From Paenibacillus urinalis (GTDB lineage: Bacteria; Bacillota; Bacilli; Paenibacillales; Paenibacillaceae), in assembly GCF_028747985.1 (NCBI RefSeq), contig NZ_CP118108.1, positions 2,423,501 to 2,487,500 of the forward strand: a DNA stretch of 64,000 nt, given 5' to 3'. Position 1 is the stretch's first letter. Each line of letters starts with the position of its first letter. The notes below the pieces were generated by a model. That model made no database searches. It was not told where the DNA came from and saw only the letters and a list, made by a program, of their open reading frames with translations. The translations under genes and the position numbers were made by a program. This document shows positions 46,471 to 54,561 of this stretch, piece by piece.

Positions 46471-47043
46471 ATGATGAGCATAGATAAAATTAACGAAGCC
46501 TCATTAATAGACTGCGTCGTCGTTGTACGGAGTAAGCTCCGCTCGGTTGGAGGGCGTATCTCTTATATAGAAGGCGATGTATTTGAAGTGATGTTTGAGG
46601 TGGAGGAGAATATCCCGTTTCCGTTAGGTAATTCGGTGGGGATTACGATCTACTCAGCTGATGGGTTAATTGTGTTTGATACCTATCCCATTGCAAGCTA
46701 CTTGCAGCGGATTCTATGTATTTTGCCACCAGATTTGCAGAAAAAGATGCTGAATAGACGAAAAGATATCCGTATTCCGGTCAGACACCTGAACTCTTGT
46801 CTAGAGTCTTTGATACCGCACGCTTCCTCCAGTCCGATTATATTTGAGCAAGGGCTGCAATGTGATATTAAAAATATTAGCTTGGGAGGCTTGCTGTTCT
46901 CCTTAGAAAGTCCGATTCCAATTCAGGAGAAGGATATCGTCCGTGGGCAGCCGCTGCCCTCATCTTTGCTGCGATCGGCTGGTTATTGTCCGAGCGAATT
47001 ACGAAGCCGATCCGGGGAATCACCAATGCGGCTAATCAGCTGA
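46471..47043 (+). CDS. PilZ-domain protein with replaced C-terminus
   Basis: ATG 46471 follows AGGAGG. The first 155 or so residues form a PilZ c-di-GMP-binding protein: an N-terminal beta domain, the RxxxR motif in RRKDIRIPVR (near residue 95) and the N-x-S-x-x-G motif in KNISLGGLLF (near 140). After KDIV (base about 46935) the reading continues for 35 codons out of frame through a foreign segment (RGQPLPSSLLRSAGY), which in another frame encodes a membrane helix and HAMP domain. The native PilZ C-terminus is therefore missing. c-di-GMP binding may survive, but the gene is probably damaged. Confidence 0.65.
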   Translation: MMSIDKINEASLIDCVVVVRSKLRSVGGRISYIEGDVFEVMFEVEENIPFPLGNSVGITIYSADGLIVFDTYPIASYLQRILCILPPDLQKKMLNRRKDIRIPVRHLNSCLESLIPHASSSPIIFEQGLQCDIKNISLGGLLFSLESPIPIQEKDIVRGQPLPSSLLRSAGYCPSELRSRSGESPMRLIS

Positions 47044-47100
47044 GACAAGGGAAAGATGTTAAAATCCCGGTATATAAGAGTTTCTCAGATATGCAGATCC
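46944..47100 (+). pseudogene. Orphan transmembrane-HAMP fragment of a sensor gene
   Basis: In the frame starting at TGG 46944 the segment reads WAAAALIFAAIGWLLSERIT, then KPIRGITNAANQLRQGKDV and IPVYKSFSDMQI: a membrane helix followed by a HAMP linker. It has no start codon and no upstream or downstream remainder in this orientation. The neighbouring minus-strand Cache sensor ends exactly where such a helix-HAMP unit should begin, so this is most simply its inverted continuation. Confidence 0.7.
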
Positions 47101-47122
47101 TCTACCATAATAAACTGTCTTG

Positions 47123-47995
47123 TCAGCTCGTTAAGACCAATAAAGGCTGTGGCTTCGGGCTGCCTGAAAGTACGGACCAGCCGAGACCCTCATAATTCAA
47201 ATATCCATCTCCATAGGCATAGCCGGTTAGATATGTTTGTCCATCGGGCCATTCTTCAATTTTCCATGAATTTTCACCGTTTTGCACATTTTGGATGGAT
47301 TGAATGTCTAGTTGTTGACCCACCATATCATCGGGCCCTAACAGAATCGTGTTATCGTTCTTACTCACTATGAACAGCTCCATACCCTGCGTATGCTGCT
47401 GCTGAGGCTCTAATATCGTGCGCTCTACCTCTCTAGACCATTCCCAGCTGAGGTGAGCGGCGAGCACTCCTTTTACCTGACCGTTACGGTCCATTACCGG
47501 CATACTAATATCGACAAACTGCAGCGGCTCTCCGCTAGGATTGGGCAGAAGCTTGGCCAGCAGAACAGCATCGTGAACATCACCAATGAATTTCCCTTTG
47601 ATTCCTTCCTTGAAGACAGGACGTTCAGAAATATTGGACCCGACCAGAATTCCATCCGTCGCCGCCATCACATCTCCGTTCACATTCATATAACCTATCC
47701 ATGAGAAAGAAGGAAAGCTCGTTTGAAGCTGGCCCATTAATTTTTGAATTTCGGAGATCTCGTTATTCTGGGCCAGTGTATATGTAGCGGCCAGCATTTC
47801 AACTTCTCCCTGCCTTGACCACATAAAATTGTCCAGCTTATCTGACATCTGATAGGCGATGTTGGCAAGGGATTGACCAATCTCCTTCTGGAGGCTGTTC
47901 TCGGCACGATGACTGAGAATGGACCCCATTATGAGTGTGAGCATGATAACGATTACAGTGAATGCAAAGACAAGAACAGTACGAAGTTTGAACAT
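47123..47995 (-). pseudogene. Cache-domain sensor protein, truncated and frameshifted
   Basis: ATG 47995 follows AGGAGG. The 290-residue product has a membrane helix (TVLVFAFTVIVIMLTLIMG) and a large extracellular dCache-like domain (to about residue 270, with SFSWIGYMNVNGDVMAATDG and GNISERPVFKEG-like motifs). Then GLGWSVL runs into SGSPKPQP; one base shift restores RQPEATAFIGLNELTRQ, the expected run-up to the second membrane helix. That helix, the HAMP and any output domain (kinase, GGDEF or MCP) are absent on this strand. The gene therefore carries both a probable -1 frameshift and a truncation. Confidence 0.72.
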
Positions 47996-48187
47996 GAGGC
48001 CTCCTAAGCGCATGACAGAAATACTCGAAATTTGACGAACAGAGTGAATATATCATGAACAGGATATATATTCCATACCCAAAAGCACATCTACAAAAAA
48101 GTCCAATTGATGGAAAGATCGTGTTAACGTATGCTGTACAAAGTAAACGCTAATCTACACTACATTCAATGATATGGAGGACCACAC

Positions 48188-49459
48188 ATGATACTTCAGC
48201 AATCCGATCCAGTTTGTCTTGCATCTGTTGATGCGAGTGCAGCTGGCCCTAACTGTAAGATGTTATTCGGGGATCTCAATAACGATGGAAGATTAGAACT
48301 GGTCATGATTCAGCCGGATAACCGCAAGGATGTAAGGTATATCCCTCATCAGGTGCAGTGTATCACGGTATTTGATCTGGAGGGACGGATGCTCTGGCAA
48401 AGAGGAACTTCGGATAGGGATGCAGGCACACAAGGATCGGATTATCCTGCACAAGTGTATGATCTGGACGGTGATGGACAGCTGGAAGTCCTGTGCGTGA
48501 TGAATGACCAGTTCCATATCATTGACGGGACCACAGGGGAGAGTAAACAGGTCTATGACCTTCCATCTCCGGAAGCGCATGACTGTATTATTATCGCGAA
48601 TTTGTCGGGAAAGGATCGTCCTACAGATCTATTGCTTAAAGATCGTTATCATCAGATATGGGCATTAAATTCTGAGTTTGAACTGCTGTGGACGCATCAA
48701 GGAAATCCCGGGCACTTCCCGTGGGTTTACGATATCGATGGTGATGGTAAAGACGAAGTCATGGCAGGGTATGATCTGCTGGATTCAACTGGAAACGTAC
48801 TATGGAGCTGTCAGGACTTGTCTGATCATGCAGACTGTATATGGGTAGGGGATGTAAACGGTGACGGAGAAATGGAGATTGTCATTGGCGGCAGTGTAAC
48901 GGTCATGATGGATAAGCATGGAACTGAAGTATGGAGATATGAGGACTCCATTGAATCCCAGCATATTGCGCTTGGACGATTCCGAGACGATCTGCCGGGG
49001 CTCCAAATTGCAGGACTGGACCGGATCATTCGCGGAGATGGAAAATCAAGCCTTAAAGGCAAGGATGGAATGTTCATGCTGGATGCAAACGGTCAAGAAA
49101 TATGGAAGGAGCATCGTCAAACAGACGGCTGGCTCACCATTATAGATACCATCAGCGGCTGGGATGAGAGCGGGATGGATTACATACTAGCTTATAGACG
49201 TGGAGGGGGTATATTTCCTACGCTCTATGACGGTGATATGAATGTGGTTACAGCCTTTCCGGTAGATGGTTATGTAGGGCATGCTGATTTTCTAGGTAAC
49301 GGCCGGGAGCAAATTGCAATTCATGATGGGGATACGATTCACATCTATTCTTCGCATGCAGATTCTATCGCAGTTATGCCGGGAGCGAAGCCTTTAGTTC
49401 AAACGAAGCGACTATACAGCTCTACCATTTATATGGGCGGAGAAGTTATCAAATCTTAA
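48188..49459 (+). CDS. FG-GAP/VCBS-type beta-propeller protein without signal peptide
   Basis: This 423-residue protein is built of repeated propeller blades with calcium-type loops: DLNNDGRLE (near 29), DLDGDGQLE (near 94), DIDGDGKDE (near 183) and DVNGDGEME (near 221). The loops alternate with blade motifs such as FDLEGRMLWQ, STGNVLWSCQD and DKHGTEVWRYED. This resembles the non-catalytic propeller seen in rhamnogalacturonan lyases of family PL11, but its catalytic motifs were not recognised. Unusually there is no signal peptide. TGGAGGACC precedes the ATG. It is monocistronic with a bidirectional hairpin downstream. Function unknown. Confidence 0.7.
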   Translation: MILQQSDPVCLASVDASAAGPNCKMLFGDLNNDGRLELVMIQPDNRKDVRYIPHQVQCITVFDLEGRMLWQRGTSDRDAGTQGSDYPAQVYDLDGDGQLEVLCVMNDQFHIIDGTTGESKQVYDLPSPEAHDCIIIANLSGKDRPTDLLLKDRYHQIWALNSEFELLWTHQGNPGHFPWVYDIDGDGKDEVMAGYDLLDSTGNVLWSCQDLSDHADCIWVGDVNGDGEMEIVIGGSVTVMMDKHGTEVWRYEDSIESQHIALGRFRDDLPGLQIAGLDRIIRGDGKSSLKGKDGMFMLDANGQEIWKEHRQTDGWLTIIDTISGWDESGMDYILAYRRGGGIFPTLYDGDMNVVTAFPVDGYVGHADFLGNGREQIAIHDGDTIHIYSSHADSIAVMPGAKPLVQTKRLYSSTIYMGGEVIKS

Positions 49460-49471
49460 GTTAATACAAGG

Positions 49472-49520
49472 GACACCTATTATTGTTGATCATGCCAGCA
49501 AAATAGGTGTCTTTATTTTA
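49472..49520. terminator. Bidirectional terminator between propeller and DECR-like genes
   Basis: GACACCTATT (49472-49481) and AATAGGTGTC (49502-49511) form a 10-bp stem with a 20-nt loop, followed by TTTATTTTA. It lies between convergent genes. Confidence 0.7.
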
Positions 49521-50372
49521 TTTACCGTTGCGTGTCATTCTAGCCAGCTCATCCCACTGTTCATCCGTCACTTCTGATAGCCCGTTAAACTGTCCTGCTC
49601 CCTGCAGCCATTCACCGCCATCAATCGTTATGACTTCACCGTTAATGAAGCCTGCATAGTCTGATATAAGAAAGGCCGCCAAATGAGTAAGCTCCTCCTT
49701 ACTGCCAGCGCGTTTGATAGGGATGCGATCAATCAATTGCTGCTGGAGCTCAGGTGTGGGAGAGAGTCTTGAGTCTGCACCATCGGTTGGAAATGCTCCC
49801 GGTGCAATGGCAACCTGACGAATTCCATAAGGCGCCCATTCCACCGCTAGTGAACGAGTAAGGGCAAGCACGCCTGCTTTGGCTGCAGCAGAAGGGGTTA
49901 CGTAGCCCGATCCCGTTGAAGCATAAGTCGTTACAATGTTCAGTATCGTTCCAGGATGACGAAGCTCAATCCATTGTTTGCCGACTTCAAGGGTCATATA
50001 GAAGGTACCATGCAGCACGATGCCAAGAATGGAATCTACTGCCCGATGAGACAATCGCTCGGTTGGACTTATGAAGTTGCCTGCTGCGTTGTTGACAAGA
50101 ATATCAACTTTTCCGTAATGAGAATAAACCGCTTTCACAAATTCACTCACTTGAACAGGGTCTCTTACATCACAGGATTGTACATAGATGTCCTGACCTT
50201 TAGAGCGAAACACCTCAGCCGCTTGATCCAGGGCTGTCTGTCTTCTTCCGCATATGGCGAGCTTGGCACCAAGCTCTGCGAATTGCTCACTCATGGCCTG
50301 GCCGAGGCCGGTAGCACCTCCCGTAACGATAATGACTTTGTCTCTTAACAAGTCGGGTGAAAAAGGATTCAT
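49518..50372 (-). CDS. SDR-family 2,4-dienoyl-CoA reductase-like protein
   Basis: This 284-residue SDR has GGATGLGQ (near 19-26) and NNAAGNFISPTERLS (near 94). The active-site area reads YVTPSAAAKAG instead of the usual Y-x3-K. This pattern, the NFISP loop and the C-terminal GAGQFNGLSEVTDEQWDEL are those of the 2,4-dienoyl-CoA reductase (DECR) subgroup, which reduces dienoyl-CoA in unsaturated fatty-acid oxidation. Activity on CoA esters is inferred by family. It stands alone on the minus strand. Confidence 0.85.
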   Translation of the reverse strand: MNPFSPDLLRDKVIIVTGGATGLGQAMSEQFAELGAKLAICGRRQTALDQAAEVFRSKGQDIYVQSCDVRDPVQVSEFVKAVYSHYGKVDILVNNAAGNFISPTERLSHRAVDSILGIVLHGTFYMTLEVGKQWIELRHPGTILNIVTTYASTGSGYVTPSAAAKAGVLALTRSLAVEWAPYGIRQVAIAPGAFPTDGADSRLSPTPELQQQLIDRIPIKRAGSKEELTHLAAFLISDYAGFINGEVITIDGGEWLQGAGQFNGLSEVTDEQWDELARMTRNGK

Positions 50373-50508
50373 ATGATCACTCCTTATGGAGATTTTACTT
50401 CACTGTGATAACAGATTATCATGAATAGTAACCGAAGTCATCGTAAAAAAGACTCGTGAAGATCGGGTGATTTAAGCAGCACTATCATTCAATTAAGGAG
50501 TGAAGAGC

Positions 50509-50787
50509 ATGGAGAGGCTCGCCACACAGGCCTACTATAAAATGTTACGTAAAATCGAAGGTATTCATATGGAGACGATAGCTGATGAGCGTGAATTAGT
50601 TCTGTATCCTGATAAAATTGTTACAAAATATCGGGAGTTTCCACTGGAAAAAGTATTTGATCTTTCCTACAAAAAGGTTGGGGAGATGGATGGACTGCTC
50701 TATCTGCACACACAGCAAGGCGTTTATCCTTATACTGTCAAAGAGAATCCGGCAGCATTCATTCAAGCGGTCAAAGAAAGAATATGA
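50509..50787 (+). CDS. Small hypothetical protein (PH-like)
   Basis: This 92-residue soluble protein starts at ATG 50509, 9 nt after AAGGAG; the in-frame GTG at 50500 abuts the binding site. Its pattern of short beta strands (RELVLYPDKIVTKYREFPL, KVFDLSYKK, GLLYLHTQQGVYPYTV) with a final helix (PAAFIQAVKERI) is like bacterial PH-type domains. That is an inference from strand pattern only. Confidence 0.6.
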   Translation: MERLATQAYYKMLRKIEGIHMETIADERELVLYPDKIVTKYREFPLEKVFDLSYKKVGEMDGLLYLHTQQGVYPYTVKENPAAFIQAVKERI

Positions 50788-50904
50788 GGAACAGAAGGTC
50801 TGGACAGATCATTGACGAACTACAGTCTTACTGATAAAATACATCGTTATGCGGCTCAGCAGCAACATGAGCATATAGATCAAAGAATAACGGAGAGTAG
50901 CATA

Positions 50905-51171
50905 ATGAAGCTGAACAAAAAGTACGAAACGATTATTTTTACCTTTTTTATGGCGTTCGGAATGTCATGTCTGATGTCATTTGTCATGATGTCCATTAAT
51001 TACGGGTTCCATGATTCCTTCTTAATGATATGGATGCGTTCTTGGGGTATTGCCTTTTTGCTGGCCTTTCCTGTCGCCTATTTTCTTCCGAAAGGGATCC
51101 GCAGAGTGATGAAGAGAATCCAGTTTGTGGAATATACGAGAGATACACCGCAGAGCACAGAACTGAAATAA
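50905..51171 (+). CDS. DUF2798 two-helix membrane protein
   Basis: This 88-residue protein starts at ATG 50905. It has the DUF2798 pattern: MKLNKKYETIIFTFFMAFGM, a first helix with SCLMSFVMMSINYGF, a short loop and a second helix WGIAFLLAFPVAYFLPKGIR. The frame is open upstream to a TTG at 50812, but the family starts with the KLxKKYE segment. A GGAGAGTAGC site precedes the ATG. Function unknown. Confidence 0.72.
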   Translation: MKLNKKYETIIFTFFMAFGMSCLMSFVMMSINYGFHDSFLMIWMRSWGIAFLLAFPVAYFLPKGIRRVMKRIQFVEYTRDTPQSTELK

Positions 51172-51184
51172 TATGCCCGCGCTG

Positions 51185-51222
51185 AGGAGGAGGATTCGCA
51201 CATTGAATCCTTCTTCTTTTTT
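51185..51222 (+). terminator. Intrinsic terminator after the DUF2798 gene
   Basis: GAGGAGGATTC and GAATCCTTCTTC pair (with G-U pairs) around a 7-nt loop, followed by T6. It insulates the defence operon starting at 51291. Confidence 0.7.
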
Positions 51223-51290
51223 GTGCAGGGATAGATGCTCATTTCCTTGAAGTGTTATAATCTAAGTTGTGATGGAGGGAGGTATGTCCT

Positions 51291-53183
51291 ATGAGTAACA
51301 ACGATCGGATCCGGTTTGCCGAATTTGATCTGTCAGGAAATGAACGGGATGTTCCCATTGCTCCAATTGAAGCCAATTCCACGGATATTAAGCATAACAA
51401 TTCTAGTTCTAGTGATTCCACATATAATCGAACCCTTAATTTGCCGATAGATGATCTGGACATTCCAGATGTGCTGATCTGGGAGGAAGCGAAGACTGAG
51501 AAACCACCTAAGGAAGGTTATGCAGAGCTCAGTAAAATGCAGGATGACCGTCAGAATCAGTCAGATAAACTACCTATTCAAGAGGTTCCTTATAGGGAAT
51601 CTGTTCGTCAGATTTATGCCCCTAAGGAAGCTGTACCCCAGGTGAACTGGGAACAGGATTTTCGGTATATATCCCGTGAGCAGCAGTTTGTACATACAGC
51701 CAAAGAGTTGTCCGGGCATACTGCTGAGCAGGCCTCGTTTGTTCCTTTTCACAGCTACTGGCCGACTTATGACCAGATGAGACCTGAGCAATACCAGTGG
51801 TATTTTTACTGGAGATCTGAAGTGCGGATGGGTCATTATCCAGTGACGGATTTGTCCTATCTGTTTGTGTATATATACGAGCTTATTAACGGGATAGGCT
51901 GGGTTGACCCTACCGATGGCTGGGAGCGGCTTAATAAGGTATGGCAGGCTTACCGTAAACATCATCCGAAGCTGGACAACTACATGAGAGAATGGCTCTA
52001 TGATTTTGCGACGCTGCATCAGCTGGGTTATGTCCCGCCTCCTATGCATAAGAAGCTGCCTCGCAACATGTCGAATGAATTGAAGGAGCTGGAATGGAAA
52101 CGGAGATTCACCGCTGAACCGGTAGAGCTGTCTTGGGACAACCTTTTTGTCATGCTGGATTATGATCCTGAACGAAGCCGGTTTTATATCGAGAGTGGTC
52201 GATATGAGATGACGAGATTTACTCCGAAGGTCATTGCCCTTGTTGATCAATATTTATACAGATCCCATGGAGCCCGGCTGATCCAGCGCTTTGAACCCCA
52301 GTCTTGGCGTGTGAAACGGACGCTGTTCAAGAGTGCACTATATGATAGTGACATCTACGGACGAACGATAACCGTTGACTATGTTCCCATCAGCGAGCAT
52401 AAGCCGCTAAGAGCTTATCTCACTCAGCTAGTACGGTTCACTGAGAATAAGCTGCGAGAATTGAAAGGATTTAAAGGCCGACTAAGAGGGATTGAGCTGG
52501 AACAAGATGTGGAGGAGCTTATTTCACGCTACTTGGCAAAAGAAATGAACGCACTCCAAGCCGAAACAGCTCGGGCAGTTAAGCCACAGATCCACATCAA
52601 TCACCACAAGCTTGAGCGCTTAGCACGTGAATCCAATGAAGTAAGAGATATGCTGATGCTTGGCGTAGATGATGAAGAGCAGGCAGTGAATACATCCAGT
52701 AAGGCACAGATTAAACATAGAGGACATAACAGATTAATGGAACATAGCGGCTCCCAAGCAGCTTCCTTGAAGCGCGAGACTGGAGGACAGCAGATTATTC
52801 AGGCCGTTATGGACTTTGATGCACCTGCTCCTCTATCTGTAGACGAAATTGAAGAAGTGAATCTCGTATCAGCTGTTGTTGCGGAGAATCAAGTGGAAGA
52901 GCAGCCTGCTGTGGTATGGAACGTGGAAGAGCTTGATGAGGAATGGAGAGATTTTGCCGCTAGCTTACAGCATACACATCTCGAAATTTTGCTCGCACTT
53001 AAGAACAGCCATGGTGCACAAGCGCTGCAGGCTGCTGCCAGCAGAGCAGGCTCCATGCCCGCTGTGTTGATTGAGGAGATTAATGAAGCCGCAATGGAGC
53101 ATATCGGAGACTTGATCATTGATGAGGACATGATTGTCGAAGATTATATGAGTATGCTGGACAAGCTATGTTCCGGAGAATGA
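51291..53183 (+). CDS. TerB-N/TerB-C domain protein (Shango SngA-like)
   Basis: This 630-residue cytoplasmic protein has a disordered N-terminus (to about 110), a TerB N-terminal domain (near 150-215: FHSYWPTYDQMRPEQYQWYF, WRSEVRMGHY and DLSYLFVYIYELINGIG), a long helical middle, an acidic linker (about 450-530), and a TerB-C-like C-terminus (near 540-630: WNVEELDEEWRDFAASL and IEEINEAAMEHIGDLII). TerB domains are linked to stress and DNA-processing systems. It is followed by a BrxD-like ATPase and an Lhr-like helicase in one operon, the gene set described for the Shango anti-phage system, in which a TerB-domain protein acts with an ATPase and a helicase. No phage-defence neighbours flank it. 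Confidence 0.85.
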   Translation: MSNNDRIRFAEFDLSGNERDVPIAPIEANSTDIKHNNSSSSDSTYNRTLNLPIDDLDIPDVLIWEEAKTEKPPKEGYAELSKMQDDRQNQSDKLPIQEVPYRESVRQIYAPKEAVPQVNWEQDFRYISREQQFVHTAKELSGHTAEQASFVPFHSYWPTYDQMRPEQYQWYFYWRSEVRMGHYPVTDLSYLFVYIYELINGIGWVDPTDGWERLNKVWQAYRKHHPKLDNYMREWLYDFATLHQLGYVPPPMHKKLPRNMSNELKELEWKRRFTAEPVELSWDNLFVMLDYDPERSRFYIESGRYEMTRFTPKVIALVDQYLYRSHGARLIQRFEPQSWRVKRTLFKSALYDSDIYGRTITVDYVPISEHKPLRAYLTQLVRFTENKLRELKGFKGRLRGIELEQDVEELISRYLAKEMNALQAETARAVKPQIHINHHKLERLARESNEVRDMLMLGVDDEEQAVNTSSKAQIKHRGHNRLMEHSGSQAASLKRETGGQQIIQAVMDFDAPAPLSVDEIEEVNLVSAVVAENQVEEQPAVVWNVEELDEEWRDFAASLQHTHLEILLALKNSHGAQALQAAASRAGSMPAVLIEEINEAAMEHIGDLIIDEDMIVEDYMSMLDKLCSGE

Positions 53184-53199
53184 AACGGGGTAATAAATA

Positions 53200-54561
53200 A
53201 TGAAATCATTGAAAATTCCAAAACGTCTGACGACGGCGCTTGTAAACTCGTTAACTGCAGGCGTAGTCCCCAGAGTCGGACTTGAACATATTGCTGTTGG
53301 ACGCAAACCTGAGGTCGAATCGATCTTAAGAGATATGGACAATATCGCCGAAGGCGGCGCTGCCTTCCGTTTAATTACAGGTAGATACGGAAGCGGCAAG
53401 AGCTTCTTGCTCCAAATGATCCGTAATTATGCGATGGACCGAGATTTTGTCGTCGCAGACGCGGATCTGTCCCCGGAGCGTCGTCTGGTCGGTACAAAAG
53501 GACAGGGACTGGCCACTTACCGGGAACTAATGACCCATCTATCCACCAAGACCCGTCCTGATGGCGGCGCACTAGAGGCCATATTGCAGAAATGGATCGC
53601 TGCGATTCAGCAGGATCTGATGCTAGAGTCCGGACTTAAGCCGGATGATCCCGCGATCACCCAGAAGGTTGAGGTCCAGATCTATGCTGTTGCAAATGAA
53701 ATGCAGAACCTGGTACATGGATTTGATTTTGCCAAGGTGCTCGCAGCTTATTGGAACGGTTACAAGCTGGGGGATGATGATCTCAAGGGTGCATCCCTTC
53801 GCTGGCTCCGCGGGGAGTATACGACCAAGACGGAAGCTCGCAAGGAGCTCGGCGTCTCTGTCATTATAGATGATGACAATTGGTATGATTATATGAAGCT
53901 GTGGAGCGAGTTTATTGCCAGGATTGGTTACAAGGGTCTGCTGTTATTCATAGATGAAGGTGTAAACTTGTACAAAATTACGAACAGTATATCCCGGCAC
54001 AGCAACTACGAGAAGCTGCTGACGATGTTTAACGATACGATGCAGGGCAAAGCAGAGCATTTAGGTATATACATGGGAGGCACGCCACAGTTTGTTGAGG
54101 ATGAGCGAAGAGGGCTGTTCAGCTATGAAGCACTGCGATCTCGTCTAATCGACGGTCGTTATGGCGGAGGCCTGTTAAAGACGTACACTTCTCCCATTCT
54201 TAAGCTTGAAATGCTGTCGAATGAGGAGATACTCATTCTGCTGCAAAAATTGCGTGAGATTCACGCGATGCATTTCCAATATGAAGCTCAGCTGTCCAAT
54301 GAGCAGCTGATAGCCTTCATGCAGGCCGCAGTGGGCAGACTGGGAGCAGAACAGCTTCTGACGACACGTGAAGTGATCCGTGATTTCATGGACCTGCTTC
54401 ATACGATGCATCAGCATCCAGAAACGACCTTTGAAGAGCTGCTGTCTGACCGTGAACAGGAGAGTGAACATCGTAACGGGTCTGGGTCCGTATCCGTGTC
54501 ATCTAAGGAAGAACGCGCTTCAGATGATCTGGATGACTTTCTCGCGGAGTTTGACCTATGA
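53200..54561 (+). CDS. BrxD/DUF2791-like P-loop ATPase (Shango SngB-like)
   Basis: This 453-residue AAA-type ATPase has Walker A GRYGSGKSFLLQ (near residues 64-75) and Walker B in GLLLFIDEGVNL (near 247-258). The N-terminal segment NSLTAGVVPRVGLEHIAVGR and ADADLSPERRLVG are hallmarks of the DUF2791 (BrxD) group of ATPases from BREX and related defence loci. A Ser/Glu-rich tail ends in DDLDDFLAEFDL. It starts 17 nt after the TerB gene and overlaps the helicase gene by 4 nt (ATGA), so translation is coupled. Confidence 0.88.
   Translation: MKSLKIPKRLTTALVNSLTAGVVPRVGLEHIAVGRKPEVESILRDMDNIAEGGAAFRLITGRYGSGKSFLLQMIRNYAMDRDFVVADADLSPERRLVGTKGQGLATYRELMTHLSTKTRPDGGALEAILQKWIAAIQQDLMLESGLKPDDPAITQKVEVQIYAVANEMQNLVHGFDFAKVLAAYWNGYKLGDDDLKGASLRWLRGEYTTKTEARKELGVSVIIDDDNWYDYMKLWSEFIARIGYKGLLLFIDEGVNLYKITNSISRHSNYEKLLTMFNDTMQGKAEHLGIYMGGTPQFVEDERRGLFSYEALRSRLIDGRYGGGLLKTYTSPILKLEMLSNEEILILLQKLREIHAMHFQYEAQLSNEQLIAFMQAAVGRLGAEQLLTTREVIRDFMDLLHTMHQHPETTFEELLSDREQESEHRNGSGSVSVSSKEERASDDLDDFLAEFDL

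Noticed and set aside
46900..47150. Transposon insertion as the cause of the scrambled PilZ/Cache locus
   Set aside because: No terminal inverted repeats, target duplication or transposase remnants were seen around either junction.
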